Assembly (NCBI GenBank): GCA_034111045.1
Contig: JAWUYA010000050.1
Location: 1 to 64,000 of the forward strand
DNA length: 64,000 nt
Direction of reading: 5' to 3'
DNA from: JALJPB01 sp034111045
GTDB lineage: Bacteria > Pseudomonadota > Gammaproteobacteria > Enterobacterales > Alteromonadaceae
In this document: piece after piece, positions 56,013 through 64,000 of the stretch
Numbering within the stretch: position 1 is the stretch's first letter
How the letters are laid out: every line of letters starts with the position of its first letter
Program-made: the position numbers and the translations under genes
Notes under the pieces: model-generated
What the model was told of the DNA's origin: nothing
What the model saw: only the letters and a program-made list of their open reading frames with translations
Database searches by the model: none

Positions 56013-56040
56013 ATTTAAAGGGTTTTTGTATAACTGTCAA
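56013..56040 (-). promoter_or_regulatory. ilvIH promoter
   Basis: Read on the minus strand: TTGACA (56040-56035), 16 bases, TTAAAT (56018-56013). The -35 box is perfect; the -10 matches four of six. The start would fall near 56006, about 40 bases before the leader peptide. Confidence 0.6.
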
Positions 56041-56270
56041 TGAATAATTAAAGAATAGGTTGATTTATTAATAATTAAAATAGTACGGGTTCAATTGACC
56101 AGGGATAAGTGTTAGTTAATAGATTAGGGGTCGTTGAATACAACAAATGCGTTAAATCAATCAAACCAATAGTTTTTGTTGTAACTCTGGTGACAATTGG
56201 TAACAATACTTATAATAAAGTCAGTGATATTTTTCATTAAGTTGAAGTAATATTGAAAAGGATAATTGTT

Positions 56271-56843
56271 ATGTTGAAAGTAAAATATAAAATGAAGATT
56301 TTTATCGTGGCAGCAGCTACCTTATTCGCTCTTGGTTGCGCCTCTCAGTATAAAGCTAAGGTTGGTTTTGATAAAAACACTGAGGTAGATACGCTTCAAT
56401 ACAAGACATTTTCTTGGCTTAAGGAAACTAAAATTCTTACGCTCAGTGAAGATATAAATCCGGTGATGAAGTTAAGAATTGATGATACGGTAGAGGATGC
56501 ATTCATTGCTAAAGGTTACAAATTAATTGCTTCTGCAGAGGATGCCGATTTTACTATATCTTATACGGTAGGTAGTAGGGATAAAATAAAGGTTAATACA
56601 TACCCATCAACCTATCATACCGGCTTTATGTGGGGACGCGGTTATTACGGTGGTATGGGTATGGGTCTTGAGACTCGTGTCCAAAACTATACCCAAGGTA
56701 GATTAGCCATTGATGTTTACGATGTTAAATCCCATCAACCTGCCTGGCATGGCTGGGCAGTTCACAAAATAAAGTCTGATGATAGAAAAGAATCTGAAAA
56801 ATTAATTAAAAATCTAGTGGTAGAAGTATTAGTTAACTTTTAG
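56271..56843 (+). CDS. DUF4136 family lipoprotein
   Basis: A 190-residue predicted lipoprotein: lipobox LFALGC, then the DUF4136 pattern, in which the mature part starts with a Tyr/Lys-rich strand, FDKNTEVDTLQYKTFSWL, an Ala/Asp helix (IDDTVEDAFIAKGYKLIASA), FTISYTVGSRDKI, and a Gly/Tyr-rich loop (WGRGYYGGMGMG) before GRLAIDVYDVKSHQPAWHGW. Function unknown. The ATG at 56271 follows AAAAGGA; an upstream TTG lies before that site. A hairpin and T-run follow the stop. Confidence 0.85.
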   Translation: MLKVKYKMKIFIVAAATLFALGCASQYKAKVGFDKNTEVDTLQYKTFSWLKETKILTLSEDINPVMKLRIDDTVEDAFIAKGYKLIASAEDADFTISYTVGSRDKIKVNTYPSTYHTGFMWGRGYYGGMGMGLETRVQNYTQGRLAIDVYDVKSHQPAWHGWAVHKIKSDDRKESEKLIKNLVVEVLVNF

Positions 56844-56869
56844 TTATCTATTCATTTTTTATCATAAAT

Positions 56870-56894
56870 AAACGTGATATATGTCGCGTTTTTT
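56870..56894 (+). terminator. Terminator after the DUF4136 gene
   Basis: AAACGTGA (56870-56877) pairs with TCGCGTTT (56884-56891), one G-U, 6-base loop, and six T. Confidence 0.7.
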
Positions 56895-57558
56895 ATGAAA
56901 ACGCTAATTATATTGAATTATTTTAAGTCGGAAGTAACTTTTGTTAGATACCCTCACAAGCTTAAGTCGAGGTATTATTCATTTGTTGGACCAATAAGTC
57001 ATCAGAGCCAAACTGGTAATTCTCACTAAAACACAAGCCTGCCGATGGTGGCAGCGATTCTGAGTATTATGTTCAACTTAAAGATGCCAATACATGTTGC
57101 AACATTACTCAAGCTAGGTACCAAGTTTTTATCTAAATACTATCAACCCCATTAAATCAGCAATGTTTGGGTTTTCTTAGGGTATTAGGGGTGTTGATAT
57201 AGACTCTGATGGGAAAATAGATAAGGGGCAAACAATAGAATGTTCTTTAGGTCTGTATTTCTCTCGAATTTTTATTTCTGTGTTCGTTATTCAAAAATAA
57301 AATCACTTGAATTTAATGTAGTTAATAATAAATGCTAGGTGAAAGATATAGTAATAAGTCAATTTTCAAATGAATTTAGGAGTATAACCCCACTATTAAT
57401 TAACCAATAGTATCGCTATTCAAACCAATGCTCGGCACTATTATAGTATCCGCACTGAAAACAACTAAGGCTAGTGCTTTGAACATTGTTTACCGTTTAG
57501 GTAAAGGTGAGTGCTAGTCAGTAAATAAATAAAAAACTTCTAAAGGATTGAACAATAT
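56895..57558. other. 660-base intergenic region, possible gene remnants
   Basis: No intact gene. Short coding-like stretches occur in different frames, e.g. one ending near 57135 reading SDSEYYVQLKDANTCC and one from about 57190 reading GVDIDSDGKIDKGQTIEC. They may be the remains of a decayed gene but I recognise no family. TTTACC/GGTAAA (57489-57505) is a small hairpin before the ABC transporter gene. Confidence 0.4.
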
Positions 57559-59346
57559 ATGCGTCGTAATAACTTTTCTGACCAGCAAGTGGATAAATTT
57601 AATTGGCAGGTTTTGAAAGCGTTATGGCCTTATTTATTAGAGTTCAAAGTGCGTATTGCCTTTGCTCTTGGTTGTTTGATATTAACCAAAATTGCTAGTG
57701 TTTATTTACCTTTCATTTTAAAAGATATTGTTGATGTTCTTGATAATCAGAAAGAAAACCGTATTTACCTCGTTCCTTTTGCTTTAGTAGCAGCCTATGG
57801 TTTAACAAGACTAACCATAGTGATTTTTGCAGAAATTAGAGATACACTTTTTGGCCGAGTTACCGAAAGAGCTATTAGACGAATAGGTCTGAAAGTGTTT
57901 CGCCATTTACATAAACTCGACTTAGATTTTCATCTTAATCGTCAAACAGGTGGATTGTCCCGAGATATTGACCGAGGGAACTCAGGTGTTAATTTTCTCA
58001 TGCGCTTTATGGTTTTTAATATTGTTCCAACTCTGCTTGAAATAGTGATGGTTATCACTATTTTGTTTGTCAATTATGGCTTTTGGTTCGCCTTTATCAC
58101 TTTAACCTCAATTGTCAGTTACATAGGATATTCAGTTTATGCAACTGAATGGCGCACTGGATATATCCGCGCAGCAAACAAGGCTGACTCATCAAGTAAT
58201 ACTCGCGCTATTGATAGCTTACTCAATTATGAAACAGTTAAATACTTTACCAATGAAGAATATGAAGCGAATGCTTATGATCGAAACTTAGCTGCATGGG
58301 AAGTAGCAAAAACACAAAATCGTTTATCTCTGTTTGCATTAAATGGTGGCCAAGCTTTGATCATCTCATTATCGATGACTTCGATGCTAGCTTTAGCTGC
58401 TTATCAAGTGACAAACCAGCAAATGAGCTTAGGTGATTTTGTTTTGATTAACGCTTTCATGATGCAACTTTTTATTCCCCTTAACTTTTTAGGTTTTGTC
58501 TATCGTGAAATTAAAGGTTCATTGGCTAATATTGAGAACATGTTTGCTTTGCTAGAGAGAAAACCAAAAGTTGAAGATCAGTCAAATGCTAAAGAGTTAA
58601 CACTTATTCAAGGAGAAATCGCTTTTGAAAATATTAATTTTTCTTATCATAAAGACAGGAAAATTATTAACAATTTATCCTTTGTTATTAAAGCGGGTGA
58701 AAAAGTTGCTGTTGTTGGTGAAAGTGGCTCAGGAAAATCAACATTAGTGAAATTGTTGTTTCGATTTTACGATGTATGTGAAGGAGAAATTTTGATTGAT
58801 GGTCAAAAAATCAATCAAATAACCCAGCAATCGTTAAGGGAAAATATCGGTATTGTGCCTCAAGATACAGTGTTATTTAACGACACTTTATTCGCTAATG
58901 TCCATTATGGTGACCCTAGTGCCAGTAACAGCGAAGTACTAAAGGCAATTGCGTTAGCGCATTTATCTCGGTTTGTTGACTCATTACCTGATGGGGTCGA
59001 AACAACAGTTGGTGAACGCGGTTTAAAACTCTCAGGTGGCGAAAAGCAAAGAGTGGCCATAGCGAGAACTATTTTAAAAAACCCTGCTATTTTAGTATTT
59101 GATGAAGCCACATCCTCTTTAGACAGTCATTCAGAGCAAGCTATTCTAGCGGCTATTGATGAAGTTTCTCAACACAGAACCAGTATTGTTATTGCTCATA
59201 GGTTATCGACGATTGTCAATGCTGATAATATTATTGTTATGAAAGAAGGTGAAATTATAGAGCAGGGCAACCATCAGCGTTTACTTGCCCTTAATGGCCA
59301 TTATAAAAATATGTGGCAACTTCAACAATCTATCACTACGGAGTAA
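57559..59346 (+). CDS. Atm1-type ABC exporter (fused membrane and ATPase domains)
   Basis: A 595-residue half-transporter. Six membrane helices occupy about 30-330, with the Atm1-like loop HKLDLDFHLNRQTGGLSRDI and RGNSGVNFLMRFMVFNIVPT. The ATPase has Walker A GESGSGKST, the Q-loop PQDTVLFNDTLFANVHYG, signature LSGGEKQRVAIARTIL and Walker B ILVFDEATSSLDS. Atm1 relatives export glutathione-linked sulfur or metal conjugates; the substrate here is unproven. It is followed 10 bases later by a DUF1415 gene. Confidence 0.9.
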   Translation: MRRNNFSDQQVDKFNWQVLKALWPYLLEFKVRIAFALGCLILTKIASVYLPFILKDIVDVLDNQKENRIYLVPFALVAAYGLTRLTIVIFAEIRDTLFGRVTERAIRRIGLKVFRHLHKLDLDFHLNRQTGGLSRDIDRGNSGVNFLMRFMVFNIVPTLLEIVMVITILFVNYGFWFAFITLTSIVSYIGYSVYATEWRTGYIRAANKADSSSNTRAIDSLLNYETVKYFTNEEYEANAYDRNLAAWEVAKTQNRLSLFALNGGQALIISLSMTSMLALAAYQVTNQQMSLGDFVLINAFMMQLFIPLNFLGFVYREIKGSLANIENMFALLERKPKVEDQSNAKELTLIQGEIAFENINFSYHKDRKIINNLSFVIKAGEKVAVVGESGSGKSTLVKLLFRFYDVCEGEILIDGQKINQITQQSLRENIGIVPQDTVLFNDTLFANVHYGDPSASNSEVLKAIALAHLSRFVDSLPDGVETTVGERGLKLSGGEKQRVAIARTILKNPAILVFDEATSSLDSHSEQAILAAIDEVSQHRTSIVIAHRLSTIVNADNIIVMKEGEIIEQGNHQRLLALNGHYKNMWQLQQSITTE

Positions 59347-59356
59347 TGGCTATTTT

Positions 59357-59899
59357 ATGCAAATTGAAATTAAGCAAACTAAGTTATGGTTAGCCCAAAT
59401 TATTGTCGGCCTTAACTTTTGCCCCTTTGCGAAAAAAGAGCTAGTTAACGACACTATTCATTACCATTTATCTAAAATAAACAAGGGTAAGCTTGCCCTT
59501 AAGGAGATTGTCGAACAGTGCCTTTACTTAAAAAAAAATGATGTCATAGAAACAAGCTTGATTATCTATAACCAAGGTTTTAAGAGTTTTGAAGATTACT
59601 TAGACTTAGTTGCCTCGGCAGAAAGTAGCTTGGTCGATTTTGGCTTTGAAGGGGAATTTCAATTGGCAAGTTTTCATCCTGATTACTACTTCGATGGTGA
59701 AGAATTTAATGATGCGGCTAATTTTACTAACCGATCACCATATCCTACTATACACATAATACGTGAAGAAAGTATCACGAGAGTTTTAAGCGTCTATAAA
59801 AATCCAGAAAAAATTCCTGACAATAATATCAGGTTGGCTAGAGCTAAAGGTTCTTCGTTTTTTACCCTGTTGTTAAAAAATATAAAGCAAAGTCATTAA
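59357..59899 (+). CDS. DUF1415 family protein
   Basis: A 180-residue soluble protein of DUF1415: TKLWLAQIIVGLNFCPFAKK near the start, then ETSLIIYNQGFKSFEDYLDL, FQLASFHPDYYFDGEEFNDA and NRSPYPTIHIIREESI. The FCPFAK and FHPDY motifs are conserved and may bind a ligand or metal; no activity is known. The true start is the ATG at 59357, 10 bases after the ABC transporter stop, so the two form an operon; a longer frame from 59285 lies inside that transporter gene. Confidence 0.88.
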   Translation: MQIEIKQTKLWLAQIIVGLNFCPFAKKELVNDTIHYHLSKINKGKLALKEIVEQCLYLKKNDVIETSLIIYNQGFKSFEDYLDLVASAESSLVDFGFEGEFQLASFHPDYYFDGEEFNDAANFTNRSPYPTIHIIREESITRVLSVYKNPEKIPDNNIRLARAKGSSFFTLLLKNIKQSH

Positions 59900-60171
59900 T
59901 CTCTAAAGATGTAACAATATGCTTAAAAATTTAAATTTAAATTGCACTCCGTAATGTACTGTTTTCATTATTTTTATTCAGTAACTACAAGGAGTAAGGT
60001 TAGAATTTTAATTTATCAAGTAAAACATATTATTTCGAATCATTTGAGTAACTTCTTAAATATAATTACCAATACAGTAATAACTATTTTTGAACTAGGT
60101 TAATCAGATTGGTACAATAGATTTATTAGGTGATCTTTTATCGATCACTTCGTATTATAAGGGTTAATGTT

Positions 60172-60969
60172 GTGGATGAAAAACAGACAGTGTTACATGT
60201 AGGCGGTAGTATTGAAAAAGCGGTTAAAGGCGATTTTACCATCGATAAACAGTCGATCTTAAAAGAGGCTTGGCAAAAAACGTCAAGTGATCGAATGTCG
60301 ATCAACTTAGGACTCTTGTTTATATTTATTTTTGCGACAATAGTTTCTTTGCTTCTTATCGATAACTTAGGTGGCTATAAAGTAATATTAGAAGATCCAC
60401 AAGCCAGTATGATTTTTAATGTCATTATTACACTTTTTATTTGGCCTTTTTTGGCCGGAATTGAAATGATGGGAGTTTTGCATGCAGTAGGCATGAAAAC
60501 CCAGCCAAAATTAATATTTGCATTTTTAAAGCGTGGAAGCTGGGTAGCAATTTGCGCACTCATTTCTTCTTTATTTATTGGTATAGGTTTACAACTGTTT
60601 ATTCTTCCGGGGATATTTTTAGCGGTTGCTCTATCTTTAGTTATTCCTTTAGTGGTCGAAAAAAAACTCTCTCCAATTAAGGCTATTACGGTTTCATTAC
60701 AAGCTTTAAGGTTTCAATGGTTTAAAATATTTTCTCTTTACTTAATGTTAATATCAATTTTTATACTCAGTTTCCTGCCGCTTGTTTTTTTAGCTGAAAC
60801 TAGTTTTTCTGTAGTGGGGGGTGTTATTTTATTTTTTAGTTTATCTTACCTTGCTCCACTTTATTACAATATCAAGGGTATTTTGTATAGAGAAATTTTT
60901 GGTCTACAATTGACTCAAATTGATGGCGCAACATTGCCACCTTCATCTAATGATACTTTTTCTGCTTAA
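60172..60969 (+). CDS. Multi-pass inner-membrane protein of unknown function
   Basis: About 265 residues with roughly six membrane helices (e.g. INLGLLFIFIFATIVSLLLI, IGLQLFILPGIFLAVALSLV, FSVVGGVILFFSLSYLAPL) after a 40-residue polar N-terminus. The middle motif P-G-I-F-L plus VVEKKLSPIKAITVSLQAL recalls DUF975/YciC-like membrane proteins. I do not recognise a precise family. The start is a GTG at 60172, with AAGGG nine bases upstream; an upstream GTG at 60130 is less likely. It is 15 bases before the Bax-like gene. Confidence 0.65.
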   Translation: MDEKQTVLHVGGSIEKAVKGDFTIDKQSILKEAWQKTSSDRMSINLGLLFIFIFATIVSLLLIDNLGGYKVILEDPQASMIFNVIITLFIWPFLAGIEMMGVLHAVGMKTQPKLIFAFLKRGSWVAICALISSLFIGIGLQLFILPGIFLAVALSLVIPLVVEKKLSPIKAITVSLQALRFQWFKIFSLYLMLISIFILSFLPLVFLAETSFSVVGGVILFFSLSYLAPLYYNIKGILYREIFGLQLTQIDGATLPPSSNDTFSA

Positions 60970-60984
60970 ATTTCAAGGAATACT

Positions 60985-61842
60985 ATGAAAAGCTTATTTT
61001 TCTTTAAATTTTTTTTTATCCTGAGTCTACTCTTTGCTTTACTAGCTCCTTTTACTTTTCAACAAATAAATAAGCCAAATAAGTTGATAGTTGAGCAAAT
61101 TAAAGTTGAGCAAATTAAGGAAGCTGAAACACCAGTAATCGACATTGAAACACCTTTACATGCCGTTACACTTCCTGATTTTGCTAAGATTAGAGATGTT
61201 AAACAAAAAAAACGTCAGTTTTTTAATTTTATTCGTCCCGATATTGATAAAGAAAATCAAAAGTTACTTAATATAAGAGTAGAGATAAAACATTGGTTAG
61301 AAAAAGTTAGTTTAGAACAAACATTATCTGAACAACAGCAAAGTGAACTCAATAAGCTTATTGAATCCTATAAAGTGAATGAAAACTTTTCACTTTTGCA
61401 GCAGTTAAATGAGCTTTTGATCCGTATAGATATTATTCCATCACCATTAGTTTTGGTTCAGGCGGCTAATGAGTCAGCTTGGGGGACTTCGAGGTTTGCG
61501 CGTATTGGTTTGAACTTTTTTGGTCTTTGGTGTTATCGACAAGGGTGTGGAATGGTGCCTAATGGCCGTAATCATGGTGCTAAACATGAAGTTGCCGCTT
61601 TTAACAGTGTTAATCATTCGGTAAAACGTTACCTTCATAATATTAACACCCATAATGCTTATATTGTTTTTAGAGCGATTAGAGGCCAATTAAGGGCGCA
61701 AAACCAAGCTTTACAGCCTGAAGTGTTAGCTACAGGATTACTGTCATACTCTGAGCGTGGCACAGATTACGTATTAGAAATAACAGAAATGATCAGACAT
61801 AACCGCTTATATTTTTTACCTGGTGATGTTGATGCAGAGTAA
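60985..61842 (+). CDS. Bax-like glucosaminidase-domain protein
   Basis: A 285-residue protein with an N-terminal membrane anchor (FFILSLLFALLAPFTF) and a periplasmic Flg/glucosaminidase domain: LVLVQAANESAWGTSRFARI with the catalytic Glu, NFFGLWCYRQGCGMVP, FNSVNHSVKRYLHNINTH and LLSYSERGTDYV. This matches E. coli Bax. It probably trims peptidoglycan between GlcNAc and MurNAc. It follows the membrane protein gene by 15 bases with AAGGAA before its ATG. Confidence 0.88.
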   Translation: MKSLFFFKFFFILSLLFALLAPFTFQQINKPNKLIVEQIKVEQIKEAETPVIDIETPLHAVTLPDFAKIRDVKQKKRQFFNFIRPDIDKENQKLLNIRVEIKHWLEKVSLEQTLSEQQQSELNKLIESYKVNENFSLLQQLNELLIRIDIIPSPLVLVQAANESAWGTSRFARIGLNFFGLWCYRQGCGMVPNGRNHGAKHEVAAFNSVNHSVKRYLHNINTHNAYIVFRAIRGQLRAQNQALQPEVLATGLLSYSERGTDYVLEITEMIRHNRLYFLPGDVDAE

Positions 61843-61970
61843 ATCAGTATCTTCATAAAAATAATCAAATTTCAATAAACATACCACAGCTATAAATAAA
61901 CTCATTGCAACAGCTGCTCAATATTGTGATTAACGAAAACGGGTAAAGCTAAAAACGATGCCATAAGTCA

Positions 61971-62909
61971 TTAAACAAGATCATTTTCAAAGGGTGATCT
62001 ATAGCCAGCAGGTTTTATTGCTAAAACATCGCAGTTTAGTCTATCAATAACATGTTCAGCTGTATTACCTATTAAAGCAGCCGATATACCAGTGCGACCA
62101 ATTGTTCCTAATATCACTAATTCAGCATCAAGCTCATTAGACACACGCTCAATGACTATCTCTGGTAAACCTTCGTTAACAAAAGTATTATCTGTTGCAA
62201 TTCCAAAGCGTTGTGCATGTTCTAACATAGCTTGTTGGTGGTGTTTAAGCATTGAATCGTTATATTGACTTGAATCAAATTCAGGAATTTCAATTGCAAT
62301 ATTAACGGGCGTACCAGGATAAGAGTTAACTAAATTAACCCTACCGTTAAGCAGTTCAGCAAAACTATTGGCAGTGTCAGTTATTTTATTATTCAGTGAC
62401 TGATGCTCAGATTCATCACTTCCGATGTTTAAAGCAGCAAGTATATTTCCATTCTCTGGCCAGCTATGTTCTTTAACTAACAATACCGGACAAGGACATT
62501 TACGGAGAAGATGCCAGTCAGTGGGAGTAAATATCACTGATTTAAATTTATCGTGCTGGTGAGTTCCTTTAATCATAATATCGTGTTTTTTACTGATAAC
62601 TCGTTCAATAATGGCTTCAAAAGGACGATTGTGCCAAACCACTTTGTGGTTTATGTTAATGCCATGATGCGGTAAGTCATCAATGATATCATTAAGCCAT
62701 TGTTGTCTGTCTTCTATCACAGATTGCCGCATAACTTCGCGTTCGTCGCTTGAAAGCATGGTTGTCATTTCATAAGAAAAGTCAAATATACTTAAAAATG
62801 CAGTAATAGAAGATTGTGTTTTAGCGGCTAATTCAATGGCTCTTTTGAGGGCTTTTTGATTTTCTGTAGAGGGGTCTATAACCGCAAGTATATTTTTATA
62901 TTGTTCCAT
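61971..62909 (-). CDS. uspE: Universal stress protein UspE
   Basis: About 312 residues: two tandem Usp domains, as in E. coli UspE. First domain: ILAVIDPSTENQKALKRAI, IFDFSYEMTTMLSSDEREVM, HNRPFEAIIERVI and FTPTDWHLLRKCPCPVLLVK. Second: IAIEIPEFDSSQYND, LVILGTIGRTGISAALIGN and TAEHVIDRLNCDVLAIKP. Usp proteins protect cells in stress and starvation. I use the ATG at 62909; another ATG four codons upstream (62921) is possible. In many relatives fnr lies directly upstream, but here a gap does. Confidence 0.94.
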   Translation of the reverse strand: MEQYKNILAVIDPSTENQKALKRAIELAAKTQSSITAFLSIFDFSYEMTTMLSSDEREVMRQSVIEDRQQWLNDIIDDLPHHGININHKVVWHNRPFEAIIERVISKKHDIMIKGTHQHDKFKSVIFTPTDWHLLRKCPCPVLLVKEHSWPENGNILAALNIGSDESEHQSLNNKITDTANSFAELLNGRVNLVNSYPGTPVNIAIEIPEFDSSQYNDSMLKHHQQAMLEHAQRFGIATDNTFVNEGLPEIVIERVSNELDAELVILGTIGRTGISAALIGNTAEHVIDRLNCDVLAIKPAGYRSPFENDLV

Positions 62910-63333
62910 AACATGCCCCATATAATTGATTGAATATGATTTACTATCAATAATAGCAACCCAGTTTTACTGATGTATATTTTTTAAATCAAGTTATTGA
63001 TTTTCTTTATTATCAAGACAAGCATAGTATTAAATAAGAGATTTGAGAAGGTTTTTGCTTAGTAAATAACTTTATTGAACAGATAGTATTAATTTTATAA
63101 TTACTGAAAATTTGATATTTTCAATGCGTTACTTTGAGTGACGGGGTTCTCGCTCAAATATCACAGAGAGACGTTAGTGTTTGACCGGTTAAATAAAAGG
63201 GTTGACACAATTCGATGATAATAAAAATTTGACCATTAATATAGCTTTATTCTTGAGGCTTTGTAGATGCCTCACTGTTATAGTTAGCTAAATTAATTTA
63301 CTTCACTACGCCACTTATACGGGAACGCTTTTA
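62910..63333. other. Intergenic region between uspE and the TauE/SafE-like gene
   Basis: About 420 bases, too short for an fnr gene and with no FNR box (TTGAT-N4-ATCAA) that I can find. An imperfect palindrome TTTGAGTGA (63133-63141) / TCGCTCAAA (63150-63158) is present, 8 of 9 pairs. Confidence 0.5.
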
Positions 63334-64000
63334 TTAGACCATAAGTTGGTATGCTACAAATATACTGTACAAGCCGTAAAGAATAATACCAATCGACATA
63401 CATTTTCTTACTTTATTATTTTTAAGTGGTTTTTGTAGGCTAATCAAGCCAAAAGACATGGTTAATAGTGCGGGTAAAGTGCCTAAACCAAAACTTGCCA
63501 TAATCAAGGCCCCAGTTAGAGGATCACCACTAGCTAAAGCCCAGGTAAGAGTAGAATAAACTAAGCCACAAGGTAGCCAACCCCAAATAGCTCCCAGACC
63601 TAATGCGTTAAGAGGACTCTTTACTGGGATAACCTTTTTACTTAAAGGGGAGATGAGTTGCCAGAGTTTTTTTCCAACAGCTTCAACTCTACTGAGCACC
63701 ATAAACCATTGACCTAGGTAAAGCCCCAGAAGTACTAAAAATATTCCAGCAATAACTCTTAAGCCAGCAAGCGGTAAACCGATAGTGTTTGAAGCCATTG
63801 ATCCAGTAAGACCTACTATAGCCCCTAAAGTAGCATAAGAGCCTATCCGGCCGATGTTATAACACAAAACGATTATAAATTTTGAAGGCGTATTATTTGT
63901 AAGTAAATTGCCCTGTGGAATGGCAGAGGTTAACATGCTAGTGACACCACCACACATCCCTATGCAATGTCCTGCGCTAAGTAAGCCAATGATAAAGGCT
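63334..64000 (-). CDS. TauE/SafE-like membrane protein, HCxGMCGG type (5' end outside window)
   Basis: The frame is open to the right edge, so the start lies beyond base 64000. The visible end of the frame before the first inner Met reads FIIGLLSAGHCIGMCGGV, a Cys motif of the sulfite-exporter/urease-accessory UreH-like family often found beside cbb3 oxidase genes (copper or cytochrome assembly). Then come about five helices (LRVIAGIFLVLLGLYLG, LGLGAIWGWLPCGLVYSTL, LGTLPALLTMSFGLISL). GWLPCGLVYS is the second conserved Cys loop. The visible part is about 222 residues. Confidence 0.85.
   Translation of the reverse strand, partial: AFIIGLLSAGHCIGMCGGVTSMLTSAIPQGNLLTNNTPSKFIIVLCYNIGRIGSYATLGAIVGLTGSMASNTIGLPLAGLRVIAGIFLVLLGLYLGQWFMVLSRVEAVGKKLWQLISPLSKKVIPVKSPLNALGLGAIWGWLPCGLVYSTLTWALASGDPLTGALIMASFGLGTLPALLTMSFGLISLQKPLKNNKVRKCMSIGIILYGLYSIFVAYQLMV

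Noticed and set aside
57487..57530. tRNA-like hairpins before the ABC transporter gene
   Set aside because: Only a 6-bp stem; no cloverleaf, no CCA end and no T-loop sequence.
59285..59356. Longer N-terminus for the DUF1415 protein
   Set aside because: It would overlap the end of the ABC transporter gene and lacks family similarity; the ATG at 59357 fits better.
62922..63020. FNR box before uspE
   Set aside because: The TTGAT and ATCAA halves seen are 10 or more bases apart, not 4.

Overview
The window is a chromosomal segment of a low-GC, AT-rich marine gammaproteobacterium. The order map-glnD-dapD (divergent) / rpsB-tsf-pyrH-frr-uppS-cdsA-dxr-rseP-bamA-skp-lpxD-fabZ-lpxA-lpxB-rnhB-dnaE-accA-tilS is the classic gammaproteobacterial arrangement. 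The TruC/DUF3549/DUF3301 group, SstT, a UspE-type tandem stress protein and the AT-rich coding style point to Alteromonadales, most likely a Colwellia-like genus. The genus is an inference, not a demonstrated assignment.

Region by region: 1-3118 is the 3' part of a very acidic secreted protein made of about 13 thrombospondin type-3 calcium-binding units, then HYR-like and Calx-beta-like domains and a GlyGly-CTERM-like tail. 3247-12608 is mixed housekeeping and accessory DNA: a hydrolase/GNAT pair, an M16 peptidase lipoprotein, a SUKH-like protein, a short-chain dehydrogenase broken by an in-frame TAG, and TruC with its DUF3549/DUF3301 partners. 12904-17968 carries dapD, glnD, map and a DsbA-like gene, all on the minus strand. 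18165-39877 is the long translation / isoprenoid / envelope-biogenesis block on the plus strand, punctuated by strong intrinsic terminators after rpsB, tsf, frr and skp. 39939-42844 holds sstT and a secreted FG-GAP protein.

43258-50280 is the most interesting accessory region. It contains a secreted subunit-like gene behind a good sigma-54 (-24/-12) promoter, a convergent VpsR-like sigma-54 activator with an intact GAFTGA loop, and a subunit-chaperone-usher operon that resembles the alternate (CS1/CFA-type) chaperone-usher pathway but is very divergent. The pilin-like gene of this operon contains a perfect 16-bp inverted repeat with a 3-base loop near its 3' end. The usher candidate carries extra B-type domains at its C-terminus.

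50367-64000 holds a SnoaL-like gene, a methyl-accepting chemotaxis protein and the ilvIH operon. Upstream of ilvI is a readable attenuator: a 25-residue leader peptide rich in Val/Leu/Ile, and a terminator whose 5' arm can alternatively pair with a copy of the 3' arm inside the leader. The remaining genes are a DUF4136 lipoprotein, an Atm1-type ABC exporter, a DUF1415 protein, a multi-pass membrane protein, a Bax-like glucosaminidase, uspE, and a TauE/SafE-like membrane protein that runs off the right edge. No tRNA, rRNA, CRISPR array, insertion sequence or integrase was seen.
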